From positions 62,001 through 126,000 of the forward strand of contig CBDFIW010000003.1 of NCBI GenBank assembly GCA_965248255.1: a stretch of 64,000 nucleotides of DNA, written 5' to 3'. Source of the DNA: JAKZVK01 sp965248255. GTDB lineage: Bacteria > Acidobacteriota > Terriglobia > Bryobacterales > UBA6623. Below, one piece after another: positions 53,908 to 61,921 of the stretch (the first letter of the stretch is position 1; each line of letters begins with the position of its first letter). The notes beneath the pieces were generated by a model, which saw only the letters and a program-made list of their open reading frames with translations, made no database searches and was not told the DNA's origin. A program made the position numbers and the translations under genes.

Positions 53908-54543
53908 CTAGTTGTACCGCCGATGCACGGCCAACACACGGCCCTGAATCTGCAAATCCGCAAGCGGCACGATAATCGGCTCCATGTCGGCATTGGCCGG
54001 CTGCAGCCGGGCTTTCTCGTCCGGCTCACGGTAGAAGCGCTTCAGCGTCGACTCGGCGCCCCCGACCAGCGCGACCACGATGTCCCCGTCCCGAATGCGA
54101 TTGGTTTGCTGGACAAGCACGTAGTCGCCTTCCATGATGTGGTCGTCGATCATCGACTCCCCACGGACCTCGAGGGCGTACACATCCTTGCTGCCGGCGA
54201 AGTCGGCGAACGAAATCGACTCGGGATTGGAATAGCTCTCGATGGGCCGCCCGGCCGCGATCGTACCGAGCAACGGTGTCTCGGCCGGTGACGCCGCCAA
54301 GGCTTTCTTCTGTTGGCGCAGCTCGCGATGGTACTTGGGGGCGAGGTCGAGCGAGCGGCTTTGGTTGAAGTTCCGCTTGAGGTATCCCTTGCTATCGAGC
54401 GCCGTCAAGTGCTTGTGGACTGTGGCGATCGATGCCAGCCCGAGGCCCTCGGCGATTTCCTCGAAGCTGGGACTGTAGCCGTTGTGGGCCAGAAAGTCCG
54501 CGATGAAGTCCAGAACTTCCTTCTGTCTCCGTGTGAGAGCCAT
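53908..54543 (-). CDS. lexA: SOS response repressor LexA
   Basis: The 211-residue protein has an N-terminal winged-helix DNA-binding domain (TRRQKEVLDFIADFLAHNGYSPSFEEIAEGLGL). The C-terminal S24-type autoprotease has the Ala97-Gly98 cleavage site (IAAGRP), Ser130 (RGESM) and Lys168 (STLKRFY). It represses DNA-damage genes until RecA triggers self-cleavage. A perfect 9-bp inverted repeat 26-65 bases upstream of the ATG is a candidate operator. Confidence 0.95.
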   Translation of the reverse strand: MALTRRQKEVLDFIADFLAHNGYSPSFEEIAEGLGLASIATVHKHLTALDSKGYLKRNFNQSRSLDLAPKYHRELRQQKKALAASPAETPLLGTIAAGRPIESYSNPESISFADFAGSKDVYALEVRGESMIDDHIMEGDYVLVQQTNRIRDGDIVVALVGGAESTLKRFYREPDEKARLQPANADMEPIIVPLADLQIQGRVLAVHRRYN

Positions 54544-54568
54544 AGCGGCCTCCTTCGCCTTCTATTCT

Positions 54569-54608
54569 AGGAGAACAAAGAGGGAAAATCAAATGGTTCT
54601 GTTCTCCT
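54569..54608. promoter_or_regulatory. Candidate LexA operator region upstream of lexA
   Basis: AGGAGAACA (54569-54577) and TGTTCTCCT (54600-54608) form a perfect inverted repeat with a 22-base spacer, just upstream of lexA. The GAAC/GTTC cores recall the GAAC-N4-GTTC type box, but the spacing is larger. Position fits autoregulation; binding is inferred. Confidence 0.45.
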
Positions 54609-54670
54609 GGGCCTTCGTGTGAAGTCGCGACGACAGCCGGCACGGAGCCGTTGGGCCTGTGCGATGGACG

Positions 54671-55576
54671 CTACAGTCCCGCCATCCCTCTGGCAATCCC
54701 TGGTAGATGTGTCGCCAACTGAGCTCCCACGCGCGGCAAGAACGTCAGCAGCGGCACGCAAAACCACCAACGTCGCAGCGACAACCCCAACATCGCCAAC
54801 CAGATCAGTACCGGCGAGACCAGCCGGCCAAAGGCATAGGCCTCCCCCCAGACCTTCTGGTTTTCCACGAGTGAGATTGCCAGCATGAAGATCGCCGATG
54901 CGACGACGACCGGCTCCATCTTGTGCTTCCAAATCAGATAGAGCACAAGCGCCAGGGCGAGGCAGACCCCTAAGAAGGCCAGGTAGTCAAGCGCCGAGGC
55001 GATCGCATGCTCCGACCCCCGCCAGAGCCTCATGACCGGTCGCAAGCTGCGCTGGTACAGGCCGGCCAGCGGAATCCAACCTGTCCAATGGGTGCCGTCG
55101 CCCAGGGCATTGGCATTGACGTGAGAAGTCCAGACCAGGAACGGCATGGAGGCGGCAACACTGAGGACCATGCGCCGCCACTGCCGCCTTCCCAAGCAGA
55201 GCAGCGCATGGCTGAGGCAGAGCAACAGTCCCGTCTCGCGCACCAGCGGCGCCGCCACGAGCATGGCAAGGCTTTTCCACGGCGAACGGTCTTCGGCGTA
55301 CAGCACATATCCGACACACAGCGTCACCAAGGCCATGTCGATCGTCAGCCTTTCGATCGCGATCATCGTGGCCGGAACCAACAGATAACCAAGGCCCCAA
55401 GCCGGACGCCGCCCTGCACGAACGGCGTACACGCTCAGCCAATAGCTGCCCAGAAAAAGAAAACCCAGCGTCACGGTGAGGAACGCCGTGTCGACCCACT
55501 CCGACCGTCCGAATGCCAGCAGGTGAGCCAGAGCCGGGACCAGAATACGCCGCCACCGCAGGGTCGGACCGTCCAC
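54671..55576 (-). CDS. Polytopic membrane protein of unknown function, 5' end missing
   Basis: The 301-residue frame encodes about eight membrane helices (TAFLTVTLGFLFLGSYWLSVYAV, MLVAAPLVRETGLLLCLSHALL). The pattern VDGPTLRWRRILVPALAHLLAFG resembles integral-membrane glycosyltransferase-87-like proteins. The same frame stays open and protein-like upstream to about 55650 (YSQFYHYIAHSPLSPEEFSKY) and then meets a stop at about 55672. The real start is therefore lost where the plasmid-like block begins; the GTG at 55576 is an internal codon. Confidence 0.65.
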   Translation of the reverse strand: MDGPTLRWRRILVPALAHLLAFGRSEWVDTAFLTVTLGFLFLGSYWLSVYAVRAGRRPAWGLGYLLVPATMIAIERLTIDMALVTLCVGYVLYAEDRSPWKSLAMLVAAPLVRETGLLLCLSHALLCLGRRQWRRMVLSVAASMPFLVWTSHVNANALGDGTHWTGWIPLAGLYQRSLRPVMRLWRGSEHAIASALDYLAFLGVCLALALVLYLIWKHKMEPVVVASAIFMLAISLVENQKVWGEAYAFGRLVSPVLIWLAMLGLSLRRWWFCVPLLTFLPRVGAQLATHLPGIARGMAGL

Positions 55577-55682
55577 ATATTTCGAGAACTCCTCGGGCGA
55601 GAGCGGGCTATGAGCGATGTAGTGATAGAACTGACTATATGCCGCAGGGTTTAAGGGCCGGGCAGCTCAGGGAGCTGCTACC

Positions 55683-56765
55683 GTGCCATACGACCAGAGA
55701 TCCCGCAAAACGGGTCAGATCGCCTATCTACATGCCGTGACGAATCTCAAACACACCCTCTCCGAACAAGACCTGGAATACCTATACAAACAGCAACCGC
55801 TGGGCATCGACCCTAAAGGCCGCATCCTCATCAAGCAGGAAAACTCAGTAGCCGTGTCCACACCGGATCGCAGCAAGGCGCTCCATCTGGTCTCCCGAGA
55901 ACTGGCTAAAGGAGATTGGGCAACCGGGCTCTCTCTCCAGTACGCGGAAGCACCGGCTACTCATTCAAACCGCTTCAAGAAACTGCTCTTCCTACCGCGT
56001 TTCCTGGTCACCATGACGCTACCTCACCGAGCGGTCAACGGCAACGAGTTCTGCCGGCGCAACGGCTCCCAGCAACTGAGCATGCTAGCCCCGCGATCGA
56101 TCGGGCTGCCCTACGGCTCCTATGCGCGGCTCATTTTGATGTACCTGACCACCAAGAGGGTGACCTCCAAGGAACGCAGGTTTCACCTGGGATCGAGTTG
56201 GCGCGACTTCCTAGAAAGTATGCAGATGCCCTGGGGTGCGGGACCGCGTGGCTGCTTCACCGCAGCGCAGGATCAGCTACAGCGGCTCAGCTCGACTCTG
56301 TACACCATCCACATCGTAGGGGGAGAGCGTGAAACGATCAGCAACGTTGTACTGACCGATCATTGGATCAGATCCCCCGATGGCCTCCACGTATCGCTGA
56401 GCGAATCTTTCTACGTCCTGTCCGGCGAATCAGTTGTCCCGCTGGAAACGAAAATCGTACACAGCCTCAGGAGATCGCCGTTCACGCTGGACCTCTACGC
56501 CTGGCTGACCTACCGAACATGGACCACGAAGAAACCGACAACCATTCCCTGGCCGTTGCTTGAGCTGCAATTCGGCGCCGACTACAAACGGCCACGCGCC
56601 TTCCGGGCCAACTTTCGGAAGAGCCTCGAAGTGGTGCTGAAGCAGAAACCTGTGGCTCCACAGATCAGCCTCCATCCGATGGGTCTACGCCTGGAACCGG
56701 CCAACTATTCCGACGTCAATTGGACGGAGCGAATCCGCCAGATCGCTAAAACGCACACCTTGTAG
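55683..56765 (+). CDS. repA: Plasmid replication initiator RepA
   Basis: The 360-residue protein matches the RepA_C plasmid replication family: FLPRFLVTMTLPHRAVNGNEFCRRNG, LSMLAPRSIGLPYGSYARLILMYLTTKRV and the LGSSWRDFLESMQM region. It should bind iterons and open the origin. The iteron array starts 21 bp after its stop. It is the first gene of the plasmid-like block and has no chromosomal neighbours of related function. Confidence 0.88.
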   Translation: MPYDQRSRKTGQIAYLHAVTNLKHTLSEQDLEYLYKQQPLGIDPKGRILIKQENSVAVSTPDRSKALHLVSRELAKGDWATGLSLQYAEAPATHSNRFKKLLFLPRFLVTMTLPHRAVNGNEFCRRNGSQQLSMLAPRSIGLPYGSYARLILMYLTTKRVTSKERRFHLGSSWRDFLESMQMPWGAGPRGCFTAAQDQLQRLSSTLYTIHIVGGERETISNVVLTDHWIRSPDGLHVSLSESFYVLSGESVVPLETKIVHSLRRSPFTLDLYAWLTYRTWTTKKPTTIPWPLLELQFGADYKRPRAFRANFRKSLEVVLKQKPVAPQISLHPMGLRLEPANYSDVNWTERIRQIAKTHTL

Positions 56766-56786
56766 GTGCTCTTCCCGTAAAACCTT

Positions 56787-57000
56787 GGTGGCGCTCCCTT
56801 GGGCTGAAACGGTGGCGCTCCCTTGGGATGAAACGGTGGCGCTCCCTTGGGATGAAACGGTGGCGCTTTGTTGGGATGAAACGGTGGCGCTTTGTTGGGA
56901 TGAAACGGTGGCGCTTCCTTGGGCTGAAACGGTGGCGCTTCCTGGGATGAAACGGTGGCGCTTCCTGGGATGAAACGGTGGCGCTTTGGCGGGTTTGACC
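56787..57000 (+). repeat. Nine iterons, candidate plasmid origin (oriV)
   Basis: Six 24-bp units (starts 56787, 56811, 56835, 56859, 56883, 56907) of the form GGTGGCGCTNNNTTGGGNTG plus AAAC are followed by two 23-bp units (56931, 56954) and one degenerate unit (56977-57000). They lie head to tail right after repA, as in iteron-controlled plasmids. RepA binding and copy-number control are inferred. The open frame through them is an artefact of the repeat. Confidence 0.92.
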
Positions 57001-57045
57001 TTATATATCCATCCTGTAGTTAATCCTGTAAAGAAATCCTATAGG
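57001..57045. other. AT-rich direct-repeat segment next to the iterons (possible unwinding element)
   Basis: This short AT-rich stretch starts TTATATAT and has three spaced copies of ATCCTGTAG-like 9-mers (57011, 57023, 57036). Such AT-rich repeats next to iterons are where plasmid origins melt. The following 126 bases up to the pilin gene show no gene. Confidence 0.55.
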
Positions 57046-57171
57046 CCGGGCGCGCGCGGCTACACCCCAGCAGTAGATCTGACTTACGAAGAGGGGCAAG
57101 CTCCACACGGCGGCGCCTGCCGGCGCTTGAGAGTCCTTCGGTTCGATGCCACTATTTGACAGGAGCTGCTT

Positions 57172-57480
57172 ATGCGAATCCTCACCAAGCACGGAGCGAC
57201 AACCGTGAGGGCTTTTGCGCTCGCCGTGCTGATCGTTCTGTACGCGGCGCTGCTGGGGGCGGCGGCGGCGCCGGCAACCGGGCCTTGGGTCGATGCCGTG
57301 ACCAACTTGCAAACCGCATTCACTGGTGCCATCGCTCGATCGCTTTCGCTCATCGCCATCGTCGTCGGCGGTCTGATGTTCGCTTTCGGTGAGGGCGGCT
57401 CGAAACGGGCAATGGCCGGTATCGTCTTCGGCCTGGGCATGACGCTCGGGGCGGCCAACTTCATTGACTGGCTCTTCTGA
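57172..57480 (+). CDS. VirB2/TrbC-like conjugative pilin subunit
   Basis: The 102-residue protein starts at ATG 57172 after AGGAG. It has a long signal sequence (RAFALAVLIVLYAALLGAAAA) and two further hydrophobic helices (LSLIAIVVGGLMFAFGEGG and AMAGIVFGLGMTLGAANFI), the layout of the TrbC/VirB2 major pilin. It would form the mating pilus. It opens the type IV secretion operon. Confidence 0.85.
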   Translation: MRILTKHGATTVRAFALAVLIVLYAALLGAAAAPATGPWVDAVTNLQTAFTGAIARSLSLIAIVVGGLMFAFGEGGSKRAMAGIVFGLGMTLGAANFIDWLF

Positions 57481-57486
57481 GGCCTC

Positions 57487-57807
57487 ATGAGCGTTTGCGG
57501 GAAACGCTCCTGGCAGGCTTGCCGGTCCCTGGCCCGGCCGCTCACCGTCATGGGCTGTGAGCGCCGGGTCTTCATTCTGTCCGCCACCTTCGGGGCGGCC
57601 ACCTTCAACATCCTCAACTCCCTGCCGGCCGGACTTCTGCTCTTCGTGCTGGGCTACGCCGTGGGATGGTTCGGAACCCGCCGCGATCCTCATATGCTCC
57701 ACGTCGCACGGGCGGCGGCGGCGGCGAAAGTCCGCTATGACCCCGCGAAAAGGCCGGCTGCGCTGGAGGACGTCGAGATCATCACCGCTGCCCAGCAGGC
57801 GCAATGA
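57487..57807 (+). CDS. VirB3/TrbD-like inner-membrane protein
   Basis: The 106-residue protein has a short cytoplasmic start (RSLARPLTVMGCERRVF), a hydrophobic hairpin (FILSATFGAATFNILNSLPAGLLLFVLGYAVGWFG) and a soluble tail (RRDPHMLHVARAAAAAKVRYDP). This is the TrbD/VirB3 pattern. It starts 6 bp after the pilin gene and overlaps the VirB4 gene by ATGA. Confidence 0.82.
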   Translation: MSVCGKRSWQACRSLARPLTVMGCERRVFILSATFGAATFNILNSLPAGLLLFVLGYAVGWFGTRRDPHMLHVARAAAAAKVRYDPAKRPAALEDVEIITAAQQAQ

Positions 57808-60218
57808 CCCCCATCGTTCAAGCGGCTCAACAGCGGCATGACCAAGCCGGTTCGCTGGCGGACGAGCTGCCCTATTGGGCCTGGATTGACGAGCGAACCC
57901 TGCTCACCCGCCGAGGCGAGCTGGTATCGCTGGCGGCCCTGGAGCCGCGAGGAATCGCCGGCAATACGCCGGCGGACCTCGATCATGTCCTGACATCGTG
58001 GATGCGCTTGCTTGGGCAACTCGAGCATGACGTGCGCTTCTCTCTGATCGTGACGCGGCGGCCCGTAGCGCCGGACGCGGTTGCCGAGATCGGCAACGAC
58101 TTCCTACCGGCAGAAATCTTCCGAGGGCGAGCGGACGAGCTCACGCGGCGCAACGGCGAGCTGCGGTTTTACGCAGCCTGGACACTGAATCCTCACTTGA
58201 GCGATGCGCGCAAGAAGGGCAGCGTGATCGCTTCGTGGACCAAGCGGCTAACGAGCAACGGATCGGCGCAGCGGGTTTACTTGCGCGACTCGATCGCCAG
58301 GGCGGCCGAGCAGCTACAGCGCATCGTTGACGCCGGCCGGGCGCTGGTATCCGATGTTAGCCCCGCACGAGTGCTCCCAGCCGGAGAAGCAACCGCCGTG
58401 CTGGGTGATCTCATCAACCGGCCGGGCGCCGTTACGCCGTCGCACGAAGGCGGCGCTCTTCATTGGGCCTGGGGATTGTCAGACCTGGAGGCGCACCGCC
58501 GCTATCTGACGTTGGACGCAGAGCCCCTGTCTGTCTATTCGCTGCTCGAACCGCCGCCGCAGGCGACCGCCAATATCCTGTGGGAGCTGCTCAGCTTGCC
58601 AGCGGTCTGGACCTATGTATGGGAATGGCGCGGCTTATCGATGGGCCGGGCGCGAGGGAAAATCCGGTCCGCTCAGAAGCATTTCTTTTCGGGCCGCTAT
58701 TCGATGATGGCGCACGCCAGAGGCACCGAGGCCACCGAGGCGGCGCTCGTTGATTCCGCCGCCGCCGCAGAGTCGGCCGTGCTGGGTGAGGCCCTGGTCG
58801 AGCTGCAGAGCGAAGGGATCCCCTGGGGCGAGCTTTCAGCGTCATTGTCGGTTCATGCGCCGAACGTGCGGCAGCTCGAGGAACTCGATTCCTCCATCGT
58901 CAAGATTTTCGCCGGCCGCGATATCAAGATTCTCAGAGAAGGCTACGGCCAGTTGAGCGCCTGGTTCGCCAGATTGCCCGGGCAAGCGGCCAGCCGGCAG
59001 TTGCGGCGGATGCCCGTATCGGCGGGAACGGCGCTTTGTTGCGCCGCGATCTTCGCTCCGCGGCGCGGCAAGCAACGATCCAAGCACCTGGACGCGCCGG
59101 CGCTGGCGACGCTCGAAACCCGCTGCGGCACGCTGTACGACTACGACCTGTTCAACGGCGGCGACGTCGGACATTCCCTGGTCCTTGGATCGACCGGCGC
59201 GGGCAAGAGTTTCCTGCTCAACTTCCTGTTGGTCCACTCTCTGAGATACGCGCCAAGGGTCTCGATCCTCGACCTCGGAGGCGGCTACCGGCACCTGACC
59301 GAGCTGCTGGGCGGCAGCTATCTCCGACTGGATGGAGAAGGCGGCGGCACGGCCTTACGGCCGTTCAGCTTGCCCAAGGGCGAGCGGACGTTCTCTTTTC
59401 TCACTGCATGGATCGGGCAACTGCTGCGCTTGGGAGGCTACACCACCAGCGGAGAAGATGGCACCGAGATCCAAGGGCGTATCGAGGACCTGTACCGTTT
59501 GCCGGTGGCCCAGCGGCGCATGGGCGCACTGGCCGCAACTCTGCCTCCCCGGATGAAGGCGGCTATGACCCGCTGGACGAGCAGCGGGCAGTGGGGTCGG
59601 ATCTTTGATGCAGCCGGACACGGCGGCGATATCACGGGCGCGGACTGGCAGGTGGTCGATCTATTCGGCGCCAAGGATCACCCGGACCTGGTGTCCGCCG
59701 CCTTGACGTATTGCCTGGAGCGGTTGCGGCTCGAGCTCGAGCGGCCCGAGGAAACCGCGAGGCTCAAAATCCTGGTCGTGGACGAGGCCTGGAAGTTTTT
59801 GGCGGAGCCGGCCACGGCCAATTATCTTGCCGAGGCCGCGAGGACTTGGCGCAAGCGCAACGCGGCGCTGATCCTGGCAACGCAATCGGTGTCTGATGTT
59901 GTCGGGGGAGCCGCGACCCGGGCGCTGATCGAGTCGATCCCCAACCGTTTGTTTCTTGCCATCCGCGACCTATCCGACGAGGCGGCGGCAGGCTTGCAGT
60001 TGACCGCAGCGGAGGCGGCGGTGATCCGCAACCTGTTGCCCAAGCGCGAGCTGTACGCACGGAGCGCCGGCGCAGCGGAAGTGTTGAGCTTGAAGGTGGA
60101 CCGGCGCAGCTATTGGCTCTTTACCTCCAACCCCCGCGAGGAGGTAAAGAGGGCCGAAGCAATCAAGAGAACGGGCGACCTGCGAACTGCAATCGAAGAA
60201 CTGGCGCGAGGCGGCTGA
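57804..60218 (+). CDS. VirB4/TrbE conjugative ATPase
   Basis: The 804-residue protein is the large ATPase of a type IV secretion system. It has a CagE/TrbE N-terminal region, then Walker A (GSTGAGKSFLLNFLL, near residue 462) and Walker B (ILVVDEAWKFL, near 655). The ATQSVSDVV and IPNRLFLAIRDLS segments complete the RecA-like core. It powers pilus assembly and substrate transfer. Motifs are complete, so the gene looks functional. Confidence 0.92.
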   Translation: MTPIVQAAQQRHDQAGSLADELPYWAWIDERTLLTRRGELVSLAALEPRGIAGNTPADLDHVLTSWMRLLGQLEHDVRFSLIVTRRPVAPDAVAEIGNDFLPAEIFRGRADELTRRNGELRFYAAWTLNPHLSDARKKGSVIASWTKRLTSNGSAQRVYLRDSIARAAEQLQRIVDAGRALVSDVSPARVLPAGEATAVLGDLINRPGAVTPSHEGGALHWAWGLSDLEAHRRYLTLDAEPLSVYSLLEPPPQATANILWELLSLPAVWTYVWEWRGLSMGRARGKIRSAQKHFFSGRYSMMAHARGTEATEAALVDSAAAAESAVLGEALVELQSEGIPWGELSASLSVHAPNVRQLEELDSSIVKIFAGRDIKILREGYGQLSAWFARLPGQAASRQLRRMPVSAGTALCCAAIFAPRRGKQRSKHLDAPALATLETRCGTLYDYDLFNGGDVGHSLVLGSTGAGKSFLLNFLLVHSLRYAPRVSILDLGGGYRHLTELLGGSYLRLDGEGGGTALRPFSLPKGERTFSFLTAWIGQLLRLGGYTTSGEDGTEIQGRIEDLYRLPVAQRRMGALAATLPPRMKAAMTRWTSSGQWGRIFDAAGHGGDITGADWQVVDLFGAKDHPDLVSAALTYCLERLRLELERPEETARLKILVVDEAWKFLAEPATANYLAEAARTWRKRNAALILATQSVSDVVGGAATRALIESIPNRLFLAIRDLSDEAAAGLQLTAAEAAVIRNLLPKRELYARSAGAAEVLSLKVDRRSYWLFTSNPREEVKRAEAIKRTGDLRTAIEELARGG

Positions 60219-60222
60219 CAAG

Positions 60223-60537
60223 ATGCCCTGGCGAATCGCTACTGGATTGAGCCTGATCGTTTGGGTTGTGGCGTTCCTGCTCGTGGGAGAAAGGCTCAAG
60301 TATCTGCAGCCCTACTCGAAAATGCTCTTCGAGCAGTACGCCTGGACCATAAGCCTGTATCTCACGGCGGCGGCGGGGGCGCTGTTCGCCTTCATCTACT
60401 GGCTGGCGCGGCGGGCCGGCCTGGGCGACCTGGGCGGCAAGCTGCAATTGATGGATAAACGGCTCGCAGCCGGAGAGGCGCATGACGCCGAGCTCGGGCG
60501 GCGGTTGGCGCGGGAGCGAGCGGGAGACGTGCAATGA
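60223..60537 (+). CDS. Small membrane protein of the conjugation operon
   Basis: The 104-residue protein has two membrane segments (TGLSLIVWVVAFLLVGERL and TISLYLTAAAGALFAFIYWLA) and a charged C-terminal helix (LQLMDKRLAAGEAHDAELGRRLARER). It starts 4 bp after virB4 and overlaps the next gene by ATGA. No family is recognised; position suggests a mating-pore accessory. Confidence 0.7.
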   Translation: MPWRIATGLSLIVWVVAFLLVGERLKYLQPYSKMLFEQYAWTISLYLTAAAGALFAFIYWLARRAGLGDLGGKLQLMDKRLAAGEAHDAELGRRLARERAGDVQ

Positions 60538-60722
60538 ACATTCCCTCATGCCGGGTTTGCGGATGTACCGAGTTCAATCCTTGCATGGAGCCAGACGGCT
60601 TTCCCTGCTGTTGGGTCGAGAACAATCTCTGCTCAGGGTGCGCCTATTGCGCCACTCACAACGGCAGGGTTGTATTGCTGGAAGAAGCGAGACATTTCAT
60701 CCGAAAGGAGGGCAGTTCTTGA
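60534..60722 (+). CDS. Cysteine-rich mini-protein, likely metal-binding
   Basis: A 62-residue protein with nine cysteines in a tight pattern (CRVCGCTEFNPC, then CCWVENNLCSGCAYC) that could hold one or two zinc ions. Similar CRVCG-type mini-proteins occur in phages and mobile elements. It overlaps its neighbours on both sides (ATGA and TTGA), so it is an integral member of the operon. Function is unknown. Confidence 0.7.
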   Translation: MNIPSCRVCGCTEFNPCMEPDGFPCCWVENNLCSGCAYCATHNGRVVLLEEARHFIRKEGSS

Positions 60723-61921
60723 GAGGCCTCGATATCGAGGTCGAGGCGCGAAGCGGGGCTCGCTCCGAACGGGCGGGCCCCATTCGCGGCCGGGAAGACT
60801 CACCGGAGATTGTGCGGCAAGCCGACAAGCTCGAAAAGGACGGAGCCGTCATCGAGCGGATTTGGGACAAGGCAGGCCTGGAGAGCTGGGTTGAGGAAAG
60901 GGCTCACAAAGCCGCCAGGGAATCGCCCAGCCCCTATGCAGGCGACGACGCGCGGCTCGATGCCGCGCGGGAATTAGGACTTCGCTGCGAGCTAAACCGG
61001 GAAATCGTCCGCGTGCGCTACCCGGAAGCCCAAATCGAGTACAGCGACGCGGCGGGGCAGAGAGGACGCCTCAACATCGGCTCGGTAGATGAGCGGCGGC
61101 AGAGTCAAGGACAGTTGAGGCGGGAATCATATCGTTGGCGCGAGCAAGACCCGCAGCGCGAACGGGTATCGTTCGATGAGCGCAAGCGGCAGGCCCTGAC
61201 CGACATAGCCACCTATCGCGTAGTCAGTGTGAAAGACCTGGTTGAGCAACGCTTCGGGGGGAACCCCTACGCTGCCCGCAAAGGCCTCGAGAGCATGAAG
61301 CGCCAAGGCCTGCTCCAAGAGCAGACCGTGCAAGTCAAAAGCGGTAAGAGCTTTAAGGTGCTCACGGTGACGGATCGAGGGCGGCGGGAGGCCCGCGACC
61401 GCAGCTCCAACGGCGAGCAGCGGTATTGGGCCGGTTTCGTCAAGCCGGCGGAAATGCGCCACGACGCGGCGGTCTACCAGGCCGCACGATGCGAGATCGA
61501 GAAGCTGGAGAAGGCCGGCGCGAAGATGAAGCGCGTCGAACTCGACTACGAAATGAAGAGCCGAGTAGCGCGGGCCTCAGAGCGGGCACGGGCAAAGGGA
61601 GGCGGCGAAGAAGCTCAGCAAGCGCGAATCGCCGAGGCGCGCAAGATGGGGTTGCCGGTAGATGAAGAAGGCCGTGTCAGCTACCCCGATGCCCGGATCG
61701 AGTACGAAGATGAAATGGGAGTATCGGGGCGCGTAAGTATCGAGGTAACCAGCGACAGCTACCGGAGCAAGGACATCCAGGCCAAGGCCGCTGCGGGCTT
61801 CGCCTTGCACGCCAACGGCCGGGGCGCGATGCGGCAGCTCGCTTCGGCGCTCGGCAATCAAGAATCGCGGCGGGGCGCTGGAGGCGGCGGCCGTAAAGAC
61901 GACGAGCTGTTCGAGCTATGA
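60719..61921 (+). CDS. Replication-relaxation-like protein with a duplicated domain and central winged helix
   Basis: Start TTG 60719 follows AAAGGAGG and overlaps the upstream stop (TTGA). The 400-residue protein has a central winged-helix region (about 155-225, TDIATYRVVSVKDLVEQRFGG through LTVTDRGRRE). On each side there is a similar module: residues 34-121 (DKLEKDGAVIERI, ARELGLRCE, YPEAQIEYSDAAGQRGRLNI) and 257-348 (EKLEKAGAKMKRV, ARKMGLPVDEEGRVSYPDARIEYEDEMGVSGRVSIEV). The module resembles the replication-relaxation (Replic_Relax) family of plasmids. A role in plasmid DNA processing is inferred. Confidence 0.65.
   Translation: MRGLDIEVEARSGARSERAGPIRGREDSPEIVRQADKLEKDGAVIERIWDKAGLESWVEERAHKAARESPSPYAGDDARLDAARELGLRCELNREIVRVRYPEAQIEYSDAAGQRGRLNIGSVDERRQSQGQLRRESYRWREQDPQRERVSFDERKRQALTDIATYRVVSVKDLVEQRFGGNPYAARKGLESMKRQGLLQEQTVQVKSGKSFKVLTVTDRGRREARDRSSNGEQRYWAGFVKPAEMRHDAAVYQAARCEIEKLEKAGAKMKRVELDYEMKSRVARASERARAKGGGEEAQQARIAEARKMGLPVDEEGRVSYPDARIEYEDEMGVSGRVSIEVTSDSYRSKDIQAKAAAGFALHANGRGAMRQLASALGNQESRRGAGGGGRKDDELFEL

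Noticed and set aside
56785..56973. 62-codon repetitive frame
   Set aside because: It is the translation of the iteron array, with a repeat unit that is a multiple of three for most of its length.
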